This document shows positions 35,091 to 43,886 of a stretch of 64,000 nt of DNA, one piece after another; the stretch's first letter is position 1; the number at the start of each line of letters is the position of its first letter. Where the stretch lies: NCBI RefSeq assembly GCF_016888335.1, contig NZ_JAFEJG010000004.1, positions 1,178,001 through 1,242,000 of the forward strand, in the 5' to 3' direction. A program made the translations under genes and the position numbers. The DNA is from Janibacter endophyticus (GTDB lineage: Bacteria > Actinomycetota > Actinomycetes > Actinomycetales > Dermatophilaceae). The notes beneath the pieces were generated by a model. The model was not told where the DNA came from, did no database searches, and worked only from the letters and a program-made list of their open reading frames with translations.

Positions 35091-35966
35091 TCAGCCGCCG
35101 GCAGCGAGGGCGGCGCAGTCGCCGAAGAGCGTCTCGACGTCGACTCCGAGACCACGCCGCTCGAACCACGCGCACATCGTGCGCACGTCCCGCTCGAGGA
35201 GCTCGAAACCCTGCGGGTTGCCGACGATGTCGATGATTTGCGGCCAGTCGATGATGACGAGCTCGTCGTCGCGGACGAGGACGTTGTAGGGCGAGAGGTC
35301 GCCGTGCGTCCAGCCCGTCTCGGCCAGGTCGAGCAGGGTCGTGCGCAGCTGCTCGAAGAGGTCGGCGAGCAGGTCGGCGTCGGGACGGAGCTGGACGAGC
35401 CGGGGCGCGGCGGCGCCCTCCTCGGCGACGACCTCCATGAGCAGCTCGGTCTCGTCGAGCTGGACGGGATAGGGCACCGGCAGTCCCCGCGACCACAGCT
35501 CCGCGAGGGCGTTGAACTCGGCGATCGCCCACTGCCCGGCGATCATCTGCCGGCCGAAGTCGGTGCGCCGCTGCATCGCCCGCATCTCGCGGCTCTTGCG
35601 GACGCGCCGACCCTCGAGGTACCCGGCGTCGCGGTGGAAGAGGCGGTGCTCGGAGCTGCGGTAGCGCTTCGCGGCGAGCAGGCACTCATGGTCGGTCCCC
35701 GGCACCCAGCGCCGCACGAGGTGGACGTCGGCCTCCTTGCCGGTCTTGAGCACACCGAGGTCGGACTCGACGGCGCCGAGGTCGGTGACGACCCAGTCCG
35801 GCCGCGGCTCCGGGCCGTGCGTCGCGTGGTCCCACGCGGACCAGCGCTCGCCCTCAGGGGGACCGTCGCGTGCGTCGCTCAGGGCGAAGGGGCCGTCCTG
35901 GGCCGGGCGGGACGGGTCTCGAAGGGGGCGGTCCGTCGCCGGGAGGTGGAGCGGTTGGTGTGCCAT
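35091..35966 (-). CDS. RIO-type serine/threonine protein kinase
   Basis: 291 residues. An N-terminal variable region, then GVLKTGKEADVHLVRR (nucleotide loop), LLAAKRYR (ATP-anchoring Lys), THGDLSPYNVLV (catalytic loop) and VIIDWPQ (metal-binding Asp), the RIO1-like pattern with short activation segment. Bacterial RIO kinases have unclear targets. ATG 35966 (MAHQPLHLPATDRPL) is taken as start; the frame is open to 36068 but that part is low complexity. Lies just inside the left 79-bp repeat. Confidence 0.82.
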   Translation of the reverse strand: MAHQPLHLPATDRPLRDPSRPAQDGPFALSDARDGPPEGERWSAWDHATHGPEPRPDWVVTDLGAVESDLGVLKTGKEADVHLVRRWVPGTDHECLLAAKRYRSSEHRLFHRDAGYLEGRRVRKSREMRAMQRRTDFGRQMIAGQWAIAEFNALAELWSRGLPVPYPVQLDETELLMEVVAEEGAAAPRLVQLRPDADLLADLFEQLRTTLLDLAETGWTHGDLSPYNVLVRDDELVIIDWPQIIDIVGNPQGFELLERDVRTMCAWFERRGLGVDVETLFGDCAALAAGG

Positions 35967-36193
35967 CCCGGTCAGGGTCGCGCCGGGTGCCACGACGCGG
36001 CAACCGGTTTTCACCCCTTCGCCCCTGGCTGGACGGCTCTTCGCCGAGGTGGTGGAGGAGCTCGACAAGCGACCCCGCGAGGCCCTCGCCGAGCTCGGCG
36101 CGCCGCCGCTCGCGTCATTTGGCTACGCTTCGGTGCCCGCCGCGGCCCGCCAGCTCATCGCCTACAGCGTGTACCGCTGGGAGGTCACCGCCC

Positions 36194-36346
36194 GTGACCA
36201 CGACCATCCTGGCCCTCATCGCCGTCTGCCTGCTGGTCGACGTGCTCAGCATCGCCGTGCGCTCCTCACTTCGTCGACCGGGTATTTTGTGGGTCTCGTG
36301 CTGCCCGTACGCGAGACTGGTGGCCTGGCTCGAGGAGGGATCGTGA
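36194..36346 (+). CDS. Possible small single-pass membrane protein
   Basis: 50 residues. GTG 36194 opens a hydrophobic stretch (TTTILALIAVCLLVDVLSIAV) followed by a basic, Cys-containing segment. The stop overlaps the next GTG (GTGA 36343-36346). It resembles nothing I know. The preceding 35967-36193 also reads as a coding-like + frame (EELDKRPREALAELGAPPLA), possibly the remains of a truncated gene; I see no start for it. Base composition begins to fall here relative to the flanks. Confidence 0.35.
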   Translation: MTTTILALIAVCLLVDVLSIAVRSSLRRPGILWVSCCPYARLVAWLEEGS

Positions 36347-36782
36347 GTACGGACGGGGGCTTTGTCGCCATCCCTGGCATGGACCGAGCAGCCCAGGTGG
36401 CGTGGATGCAGTCGCTGCGGTCCAAGGCTTCGACCATCGAGCTGGTCTTCCACGACGGCGATGTCGATCACCCGCTGACCAAGCAACTGGCGTGGCTGTC
36501 CCCCACCCGACAGGAGGGGGTCGGGGCGCGTCCGGGCTACCCGCGACCGCAGCCGACCGCCGTGCTGCACCGTTACCCCTACGACCGGGGCATCCTTCGC
36601 GCGCTGAACGAGGTCGGCGGCCTCTTCGACTACGTGTCAGCACCCACCGGTGACACCGTCAGATTACCGAACTGGGGAATGTCGATGTCACCTTCCTCGA
36701 CCATCGCGACGCGGTTCTCGGATCGACGGTGACTCACGAGGGACTCATCCTGTCGCCGGTCGAGGCCGCCAGAAGAGCGTGA
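36343..36782 (+). pseudogene. Unknown protein, probably frameshifted near 36654-36678
   Basis: From GTG 36343 one frame reads STDGGFVAIPGMDRAAQVAW through HRYPYDRGILRALNEVGG and then runs into a poor Ser-rich end at 36732. A different frame (36654-36782) continues with good coding character (ITELGNVDVTFLDHRDAVL, THEGLILSPVEAARRA). Joining them would give about 145 residues. I do not recognise the product. The shift may be true decay or a sequencing error; a second probable shift lies 250 bp downstream. Confidence 0.4.
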
Positions 36783-36891
36783 CGACACGTCTTTCAGCGG
36801 GTCATGAGGTTGAGACAAGTGCCAGCTCGGGCGATTGATGAGGAGACGCTTCCAGCGCGGGCCTCTCGGACGGCCACGAGGGGATCGGCGT

Positions 36892-37139
36892 GTGCAACTC
36901 AACGCTGTCAGAACCACTGCACAGGTTCGGACGTCCCGGAGAGCACCCACGCCGTGTTGCGGCAACGGGCTGCCGCCGCGCACCAGTCGCTGCAGGAGTA
37001 CCCGCGATCCCGGCTGATCGCTGAGGCCAGCCAGCCCACGTTAGAGGAGGTCCTGGACCGGGCCGGCGGCCGTTCGGGCGGGTCGGTCTCGCTGGCCGAT
37101 GCCATCAAGACCGTGCAGGGGGATCGTGCTCGTCGTTGA
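36892..37139 (+). pseudogene. FitA/VapB-type antitoxin with a one-base frameshift
   Basis: The last 68 codons read DVPESTHAVLRQRAAAAHQS, then LEEVLDRAGGRSGGSVSLADA and end QGDRARR, typical of ribbon-helix-helix FitA antitoxins that pair with PIN toxins. The expected N-terminal strand (QLNAVRTTAQVR from GTG 36892) is in another frame; one missing G at about 36930 would restore an 82-residue antitoxin of normal length. Without it the DNA-binding N-terminus cannot be made from that start. An upstream ATG 36804 in the downstream frame would give 40 unrelated residues. It overlaps the toxin gene by 14 bases. Confidence 0.6.
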
Positions 37140-37530
37140 CGCCAGCGTCCTCGCAGTCGCCTTGGCCGACGACGGTCCCGACGGCGATGCCGCTCGCGCC
37201 CGCCTTCGAGGTGAGACGCTGGCCGCGCCAGAGCCGATCGACCTCGAGGTCGCCTCGGTGCTGCGCCGCCAGAACCGCTTGGGGACGCTCGACAACCGCC
37301 GTGCCGAGTTGGCCCTGACCGATCTGGCGGCACTGCCGATGCACCGCGCCGCGCACCTGACGCTGCTGCGCCGATGCTGGGAGCTTCGAGACAACCTGAC
37401 CACCTACGACGCCGCATACGTCGCACTGGCCGAAGCGCTTGACGCGGCACTGCTAACCGGCGACCGCAGGCTCGCCCAAGCGGCCGGCCCAACCTGCACC
37501 ATCGTGCTGCTCAAGACTCCCCGCCACTGA
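37126..37530 (+). CDS. vapC: PIN-domain ribonuclease toxin, VapC/FitB type
   Basis: 134 residues. Acidic metal-site residues in LVVDASVLAVAL (Asp5), IDLEVASVL (Glu near 42), TTYDAAYVALAEAL (Asp near 95) and LLTGDRRLA (Asp near 114), the complete four-acid PIN site. Cleaves RNA in characterised members. GTG 37126 follows a GGGGG purine run and overlaps the antitoxin stop. It appears intact although the antitoxin seems frameshifted. Codon choice is less GC-biased than in the flanks, in line with transfer. Confidence 0.8.
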   Translation: MLVVDASVLAVALADDGPDGDAARARLRGETLAAPEPIDLEVASVLRRQNRLGTLDNRRAELALTDLAALPMHRAAHLTLLRRCWELRDNLTTYDAAYVALAEALDAALLTGDRRLAQAAGPTCTIVLLKTPRH

Positions 37531-37573
37531 GCCACGCGCAACTGCCCCTAGCAGGGAGTTTGCGGAGATCAAG

Positions 37574-37852
37574 TCAGGCGACCTTGTCAGCGTATCGCTG
37601 GTGGGCGGCTTCGCCGCTTGTGCCGACAAACGCCCCGATCGCTGGCCAAGGCATCCCCGAGGTGCGGGCGGCCCGGATCGCGTCGATGACGCGCTGTTTG
37701 GCCGCGGAGCGTTCGTGGACCGCCTCGCGCAGTAGCGCCACGGCTTGGGCGTCCTGCTCGTCGCCGGGCATCGGCTGGTAGTCCTCGAAGCGAGCGGCGA
37801 GCTCGTCGGCGTGCTTGCGGATCTCGTCAACAGTTCTAGGTATCTGGCTCAC
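37574..37852 (-). CDS. Small helix-turn-helix-like protein
   Basis: 92 residues: VSQIPRTVDEIRKHADELAA, a charged middle and a C-terminal WPAIGAFVGTSGEAAHQRYA, which looks like a short helix-turn-helix found in actinobacterial regulators and possible antitoxins. The GTG 37852 start abuts a CCCCTTCG octamer, and the 79-bp repeat (37871-37949) lies directly upstream, so its promoter must be in or next to the repeat. Function unknown; converges on the toxin gene. Confidence 0.5.
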   Translation of the reverse strand: MSQIPRTVDEIRKHADELAARFEDYQPMPGDEQDAQAVALLREAVHERSAAKQRVIDAIRAARTSGMPWPAIGAFVGTSGEAAHQRYADKVA

Positions 37853-37870
37853 CCCTTCGCCGGAACCGTC

Positions 37871-37949
37871 CAGATCCGCTGAGGCTCCTGACGCTCCGCC
37901 CGCGAACATTCACGAGCCTCTGACAGAAACCTGGGAAAATTCGGATCTG
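37871..37949. repeat. 79-bp element, right copy (inverted relative to 34962-35040)
   Basis: Begins CAGATCC and ends GGATCTG. Internally GAGGCTC/GAGCCTC can pair. A CCCCTTCG octamer lies 11 nt to its left, the mirror image of the arrangement at the left copy. With that copy it flanks 2.8 kb holding the RIO kinase, two broken genes, the PIN toxin and the small regulator. Confidence 0.88.
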
Positions 37950-38100
37950 CGGGACCGGGGTGTCGGGGGACGGATGCGGGGCGGGTAGCGGTGGGACGTG
38001 GTGGATCACACTGCGAGAGGGGCTGCCGGGGGATGCGGGCTGCGAGGGATACTGACGGCAGCACCCCCCCCGAACCCGACGCAGAGGTGGCGATCTACGC

Positions 38101-39300
38101 ATGTCCCGACTCCAGACGACCGACGGCCTGACCGAGGAGCAGGGCGAGCTGCTCAAGCTCGTCAAGGAGTTCGTCGACGAGCAGATCATCCCGGTCGCGC
38201 AGGAGCTCGAGCACAAGGACGAGTACCCCCAGCAGATCGTCGACCAGATGAAGGAGATGGGGATCTTCGGCCTGATGATCCCCGAGGAGTTCGGCGGGCT
38301 CGGCGAGTCCCTCCTGACCTACGCGCTCTGCGTCGAGGAGATCGCCCGCGGCTGGATGCCCGTCTCCGGCATCATCAACACCCACTTCATCGTCGCCTAC
38401 ATGATCCTCAAGCACGGCACCGAGGAGCAGAAGCAGCACTACCTGCCGAAGATGGCGACGGGCGAGATCCGTGGCGCCTTCTCGATGTCCGAGCCGGGCC
38501 TCGGCTCCGACGTCGCCGGCATCAAGACCAAGGCGGTCAAGGGCGAGGGCGACGACTGGACCATCACCGGCCAGAAGATGTGGCTGACCAACGGCTCCAC
38601 GGCCAACCTCGTCGCGGTGCTCGTGAAGACCGACCTCGGCCATGACACCGCACACAAGAACATGACGACCTTCCTCATCGACAAGACCGAGGGCTTCGGC
38701 GAGACCGCCCAGGGCATCACGGTCCCCGGCAAGATCGAGAAGATGGGCTACAAGGGCGTCGACACGACCGAGCTCATCCTCGAGGGCCACCAGACGACCT
38801 CCGCGAAGATCCTCGGTGGTGAGCCGGGCAAGGGCTTCTACCAGATGATGGACGGCGTCGAGGTAGGCCGCGTCAACGTCGCTGCCCGCGCGTGCGGCCT
38901 CGCGATGCGCGCCTTCGAGCTCGGCATCGCCTACGCCCAGCAGCGCGAGACCTTCGGCAAGAAGATCGTCGACCACCAGGCGATCCTCTTCCGCATCGCC
39001 GACATGGCAGCCAAGGTCGAGGCCGCGCACCAGCTCATGGTCAAGGCCGCCAAGCTCAAGGACAAGGGCGAGCGCAACGACCTCGAGGCCGGCATCGCCA
39101 AGTACATGGCCGCCGAGTACTGTGCGGACGTCGTGGGCCAGTCCTTCCGCATCCACGGCGGCTTCGGCTACTCCAAGGAGTACGAGATCGAGCGCCTCTA
39201 CCGCGAGGCCCCGATGCTGCTCATCGGTGAGGGCACCGCCGAGATCCAGAAGATGATCATCGGCAAGTCGATCCTCAAGGACTACAAGCTCAAGGGCTGA
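38101..39300 (+). CDS. Acyl-CoA dehydrogenase, probable methylsuccinyl-CoA dehydrogenase
   Basis: 399 residues, full acyl-CoA dehydrogenase fold. GAFSMSEPGLGSDVAG (FAD/substrate loop), TITGQKMWLTNGS, GVEVGRVNVAARACG, QRETFGKKIVDHQAI, and YREAPMLLIGEGTAEIQKMII with the catalytic Glu in the EGTAE region. It closely recalls the Streptomyces enzyme next to malyl-CoA lyase and mesaconyl-CoA hydratase genes, which oxidises methylsuccinyl-CoA to mesaconyl-CoA. With the lyases at 31802/32894 and hydratase at 47946 this supports an ethylmalonyl-CoA pathway. Substrate is inferred. A hairpin terminator follows. Confidence 0.8.
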   Translation: MSRLQTTDGLTEEQGELLKLVKEFVDEQIIPVAQELEHKDEYPQQIVDQMKEMGIFGLMIPEEFGGLGESLLTYALCVEEIARGWMPVSGIINTHFIVAYMILKHGTEEQKQHYLPKMATGEIRGAFSMSEPGLGSDVAGIKTKAVKGEGDDWTITGQKMWLTNGSTANLVAVLVKTDLGHDTAHKNMTTFLIDKTEGFGETAQGITVPGKIEKMGYKGVDTTELILEGHQTTSAKILGGEPGKGFYQMMDGVEVGRVNVAARACGLAMRAFELGIAYAQQRETFGKKIVDHQAILFRIADMAAKVEAAHQLMVKAAKLKDKGERNDLEAGIAKYMAAEYCADVVGQSFRIHGGFGYSKEYEIERLYREAPMLLIGEGTAEIQKMIIGKSILKDYKLKG

Positions 39301-39316
39301 ACCCCCTCGGCTGACC

Positions 39317-39343
39317 GGCCCCGGACCCCCAGGGTCCGGGGCC
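39317..39343 (+). terminator. Terminator after the acyl-CoA dehydrogenase gene
   Basis: Perfect 12-bp stem GGCCCCGGACCC (39317-39328) and GGGTCCGGGGCC (39332-39343) with a CCA loop, 17 nt after the stop codon. No T-run follows. Confidence 0.85.
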
Positions 39344-39390
39344 GTCGGACGTCTCAGGGTCGTGCCAGGGCGGGGTGAGATCATGGGGGC

Positions 39391-39978
39391 ATGTCGCAGC
39401 CTGGCCTCAACCCCGCCCAGCAACGGGCCTTCGACCTCGAGTTCCCCCAGTCCCTCGGGACGTACGACACCTACGCCGAGGCGCAGAAGGCGGTCGACTT
39501 CCTCGCCGACCGTGAGTTCCCGGTGGAGAACGTCATGCTCGTCGGGACCGACCTCAAGCAGGTCGAGCGGGTCACCGGCCGCCTGACCTCGGGCCGGGTG
39601 ATGCTCGGCGGGCTCCTCTCGGGTGTCTGGATCGGTGTCTTCGTCGGCCTGGTCTTCGCGATGTTCGAAGGGGGTGAGGGTCTGCTCCCGCGGATGCTCT
39701 CGACGGTCCTCATCGGTGCCGTCTTCGGCCTCGTGTGGGCATGGATCGGGTACAAGGCGGCGGGTGGGAAGCGCGACTTCACGTCGGTGAGCCAGGTCCT
39801 CGCGACGCGCTACGAGCTGCTCGTCGAGCACCGCAACGCGCAGCAGGCGCGTGAGCTGCTCGCCGAGCACGACCCGATGCGCGCGGCCATCGAGCGCGCC
39901 CGGATCATGCGTGAGGACGCCGACCGCGCCGCGGCCGCCGAGGCCGCGCGTCGTCCCCCCTCGCCTCCTGCCGTGTGA
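39391..39978 (+). CDS. YflT-like stress-domain membrane protein (Rv1234-like)
   Basis: 195 residues. An N-terminal general-stress-protein domain (LGTYDTYAEAQKAVDFLADR, VENVMLVGTDLKQVERVTGR), two membrane helices (VMLGGLLSGVWIGVFVGLVF, STVLIGAVFGLVWAWIGY) and a charged Ala-rich tail. The family is conserved near mgtE_N/mrp genes in actinobacteria. No activity is known; a stress or magnesium role is only suggested by synteny. ATG 39391 chosen. Confidence 0.75.
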   Translation: MSQPGLNPAQQRAFDLEFPQSLGTYDTYAEAQKAVDFLADREFPVENVMLVGTDLKQVERVTGRLTSGRVMLGGLLSGVWIGVFVGLVFAMFEGGEGLLPRMLSTVLIGAVFGLVWAWIGYKAAGGKRDFTSVSQVLATRYELLVEHRNAQQARELLAEHDPMRAAIERARIMREDADRAAAAEAARRPPSPPAV

Positions 39979-39979
39979 G

Positions 39980-39985
39980 TAGCGT
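39980..39985 (+). promoter_or_regulatory. Leaderless -10 of the PIG-L deacetylase gene
   Basis: TAGCGT ends 7 nt before ATG 39993, without a Shine-Dalgarno between. The same spacing recurs at many genes in the window. Confidence 0.5.
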
Positions 39986-39992
39986 CGGGGCC

Positions 39993-40730
39993 ATGAGCGA
40001 GCACGCACTGCAGCCCCTGGACGAGTCCCGCTTCGAGTCGGTGCTGTGCGTCGTCGCGCACCCCGACGACATCGAGTACGGCACCTCCGCCGCGGTCGCG
40101 CGGTGGACCGAGGCGGGCAAGTCCGTCAGCTACTTCCTCCTCACCCGTGGCGAAGCCGGCATCGACGGCATGGACCCGGTCGACGCCGCTCCCGCGCGGG
40201 CCGACGAGGAGCGCGCCAGCGCCGCGGTCGTCGGTGTTGACCGCGTCGAGTTCGGCGACTGGTCGGACGGCACCATCGAGTACGGCCTCGCCCTGCGCCG
40301 CGACATCGCCGCGGCGATCCGGCGTCACCGGCCCGACCTCGTGACCACCCTGACGCGGCACGAGACCTTCGCCGGGGGAGGGCTCAACCAGGCCGACCAC
40401 CGCGCCGTCGGGCTGGCGACGATGGACGCCTGCGCCGACGCCGGCAACCGGTGGATCCACCCCGAGCTTGCCGCGGACGGGCTCGAGCCGTGGCACGTCG
40501 GGACGCTCGCCTTCTCGGCATCGCCGGTCTCGGACAGCTATGTCGACGTCACCGGCTACCTCGACGCGGCGGTCGAGTCGCTCGAGGAGCACCGGCTCTA
40601 CAACGACGCCCTGCCCGACGACTTCCCGAAGCCACCTCAGCTGCTCGAGGGGATCCTCGGCGGGGGCGCCAAGGCGGTCGGTGACCCGGCCGTCACCCAC
40701 GCGCTGCTGCTCGAGGTCCACGAGCGCTGA
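39993..40730 (+). CDS. PIG-L family zinc deacetylase
   Basis: 245 residues. Metal motif AHPDDIEYG near 21-29 and the distal NQADHRAVG near 137-145. Similar fold to MshB but shorter, with Ile after the DD pair; likely an N-deacetylase of a GlcNAc-type sugar, with substrate unknown. ATG 39993 has TAGCGT upstream. Its 3' 94 bases overlap the antisense tail of pdxT, an unusual convergent overlap. Confidence 0.82.
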   Translation: MSEHALQPLDESRFESVLCVVAHPDDIEYGTSAAVARWTEAGKSVSYFLLTRGEAGIDGMDPVDAAPARADEERASAAVVGVDRVEFGDWSDGTIEYGLALRRDIAAAIRRHRPDLVTTLTRHETFAGGGLNQADHRAVGLATMDACADAGNRWIHPELAADGLEPWHVGTLAFSASPVSDSYVDVTGYLDAAVESLEEHRLYNDALPDDFPKPPQLLEGILGGGAKAVGDPAVTHALLLEVHER

Positions 40731-41322
40731 CCCTCGATCGCTGCGAGGAGGGCGTGGTGGGCGGTCGTATCGCCCGTGAGCTCCGGGTGGAGGGAGAGCC
40801 CGATGACCGACCCCTGGCGCACGCCGACGACACGATCGACGCCCGCGACGGACATCGTCGCCACGACCTCCACCCCTTCGCCCCAGGCCGTGACCTCCGG
40901 GGCGCGGATCGCCGCGGCCCGCAACCGGTCTGGGCCACCCGGCGATCCTGACCACCGTGCCCAGGTCTCGACCGAGTCGACCTGACGCCCGAAGGCGTTG
41001 CGCCGCACGGTGACGTCGAGGACACCGAGGCTGCGCTGGCCGGGGGACGGGTTCGCGATGCGGGTCGCGAGCAGGACGAGACCGGCGCACGTCCCGAGCG
41101 CCGGGAGCCCGCCGACGAGCGCGTCGGTGAGCGGCTGCCGCAGCCCGGCGACGTCGAGCAGCCGGTCGAGCACCGACGACTCGCCGCCCGGGACGACGAG
41201 GGCGTCGACCCGCGCGAGCTCGTGCGGCCGGCGCACCGTCGTCGCCCGCACGCCGAGCCCCTCGAGCATCCGGAGGTGCTCGGTGACACCGCCCTGGAGC
41301 GCGAGGACGCCGACGAGCGGGC

Positions 41323-41326
<4 letters not shown>
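40637..41326 (-). CDS. pdxT: Pyridoxal 5'-phosphate synthase glutaminase subunit
   Basis: 229 residues, class I glutaminase: [27 protein letters not shown], nucleophile Cys in [11 protein letters not shown] and the His-Glu pair in [11 protein letters not shown]. It supplies ammonia to PdxS. GTG 41326 overlaps the pdxS stop (GTGA). Typical PdxT ends about 30 residues earlier; here a Ser/Pro-rich tail ([20 protein letters not shown]) runs into the PIG-L gene antisense, probably because the normal stop was lost. Confidence 0.9.
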
Positions 41327-42267
<941 letters not shown>

Positions 42268-42289
42268 GCGGGCCAGCGTCCTCGCACCG

Positions 42290-42333
42290 TGGTCCAGTCG
42301 GAAGATCCAGAATCGCGCAGGTGGAGTGGACCA
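42290..42333. promoter_or_regulatory. Candidate PdxR operator between pdxS and the MocR gene
   Basis: TGGTCCA at 42290-42296 and TGGACCA at 42327-42333 are reverse complements 30 nt apart in the divergent gap; an extra AGATCCAG half lies between. TAGCCT (42336-42341), 6 nt before GTG 42348, is the likely -10 of the regulator gene. MocR/PdxR proteins elsewhere bind paired sites like these. Confidence 0.6.
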
Positions 42334-42347
42334 CCTAGCCTGACGGG

Positions 42348-43886
42348 GTGCGCCACCCTCACGACATCGATCTGCCCCTGGTCCTCGACCGCGGCTCGTC
42401 GGTCTCGCTCGTCGTGCAGGTCGCGGACGGGCTGCGCCGGGCGATCGAGACCGGGGTGCTGCGTCCGGGTGACGCCGTGCCGTCCACGCGGACGCTCGCG
42501 TCCCGGCTCGGGGTGTCCCGGGGGAGCGTCGTCGCCGCCTTCGACCAGCTGCACGGCGAGGGCTGGCTCGTCGCGGACCACGGGGCGACCCGGGTCGACC
42601 CGGCGCTGGCCCCCTTGCGTCCGGCAGGTACGCGACAGGGAGAGGACCTTGCCGGACACCAGGAGGGGCCCACCGCGCAACGTCCGGCAGGTGCGCGACA
42701 GGGTGGCGGGCCGGCCGGACGCACGATCATCGACCTGCGTCCCGGGCAGCCCGACGTCACGGGCCTCGTCGACCCGACGTGGCGGGCGGCGTGGCGGGAG
42801 GCGGCCCGGCACCCCGGGGGCCGTCACGGACCGGCCGGCTCGGTCCCCCTTCGGGCCGCGCTCGCCGATCACGTCCGCGTCGCGCGCGGGGCCGCGGTCG
42901 CTCCCGACGAGATCGTCGTCACCGCCGGTGCCCGAGAGGGACTCCAGCTCGTGCTCACGACGCTTGGGCTCGCGGCGGGCAGGCCGCTCGTCGTCGCGGT
43001 GGAGGACCCCGGGTACCCGGCCCTGCGTCGGGTCGTCGCAGCGCTCGGCCATGCCGTCGTGGCGGTCCCGGTCGACGTCGACGGCCTGCGCGTCGACCTC
43101 CTGGGCGAGGGGACCGACGTGGTCCTCGTGACGCCCGGGCACCAGTACCCCCTCGGCGGGGCGATGCCGGTGGCGCGGCGACTGGCCCTGCTGGCCTGGG
43201 CACGCGCGCACGGTGCGGTGGTCGTCGAGGACGACTACGACGGCGAGCTGCGCTTCACCGGCGAGCCGGTGCCGGCGCTCGTCGCGCTTGACCGCGCGCC
43301 GGGTGACGAGCGGGTCGTCGTCACCCTCGGCTCCTTCGCGAAGGTCCTCGCGCCCGGGCTCGGGCTGGGTCACCTGGTCCTGCCGGATCCTCTGCGGGAC
43401 AAGGTGATCGCGCTCCGGTCCGATCTCGGGAGCCCGGTGGCCGGGGTCGTCCAGGACGCCCTCGCCAGGTATCTCGAGACCGGAGCCCTGCGGCGCCGCA
43501 CGGGGCGGATGCGCCGGCGCTACCGGGCACGACGCGACCTCGCGGTGGAGGTGCTCACCGACCTGCCGGGCGTGCGGCTCCGGCCGACCGACGGGGGGCT
43601 GCACGCGGTCGTCGAGCTCGTCGACGCCGGTCCTGCCGGCGAGCGCGAGGCCGTGGACCAGGCCGGCGCCGCAGGGGTCCTCGTCGCCGGCATGGCGGAC
43701 TACTGGGCCGGCACGGCCCCTCGTCCCGAGAGCCCGGTCGACCTGCCACGGCACGGTCTCGTCGTCGGTCTGGGCACCCCGTCGCTCGAGGAGGGGCTCA
43801 CCCGCCTCCGCGGCGTGCTCAGCGGGACTGGACCTCGCGGATCCACGCCTCGACCTCGTCGGCCGAGTGCGGCCAGTCGCCGGTGA
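42348..43886 (+). CDS. pdxR: MocR/PdxR-type GntR regulator with aminotransferase-like domain
   Basis: 512 residues. GntR winged helix at 15-85 ([40 protein letters not shown]), a linker, then a fold I aminotransferase-like domain at about 125-490 with the PLP lysine in [16 protein letters not shown]. Senses PLP and controls pdxST. The linker (about residues 88-124) is encoded by imperfect repeats at 42611-42720, making it longer and more Gln/Gly-rich than usual. The 3' end overlaps the convergent pepP gene by 68 bases. Confidence 0.88.
   Translation: MRHPHDIDLPLVLDRGSSVSLVVQVADGLRRAIETGVLRPGDAVPSTRTLASRLGVSRGSVVAAFDQLHGEGWLVADHGATRVDPALAPLRPAGTRQGEDLAGHQEGPTAQRPAGARQGGGPAGRTIIDLRPGQPDVTGLVDPTWRAAWREAARHPGGRHGPAGSVPLRAALADHVRVARGAAVAPDEIVVTAGAREGLQLVLTTLGLAAGRPLVVAVEDPGYPALRRVVAALGHAVVAVPVDVDGLRVDLLGEGTDVVLVTPGHQYPLGGAMPVARRLALLAWARAHGAVVVEDDYDGELRFTGEPVPALVALDRAPGDERVVVTLGSFAKVLAPGLGLGHLVLPDPLRDKVIALRSDLGSPVAGVVQDALARYLETGALRRRTGRMRRRYRARRDLAVEVLTDLPGVRLRPTDGGLHAVVELVDAGPAGEREAVDQAGAAGVLVAGMADYWAGTAPRPESPVDLPRHGLVVGLGTPSLEEGLTRLRGVLSGTGPRGSTPRPRRPSAASRR
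42611..42720. repeat. Repeats encoding the MocR linker
   Basis: CGTCCGGCAGGTRCGCGACA occurs at 42618 and again at 42681 (63 bp apart), with an inverted GCCGGAC between. The first copy is preceded by CCCCTTG, the same lead-in as the hairpin units at 25457-25633, whose period is 62 bp. Length stays in frame. Confidence 0.75.

Noticed and set aside
34604-38100. Insertion sequence or prophage
   Set aside because: No transposase, integrase or phage gene could be read; only short repeats without coding capacity.
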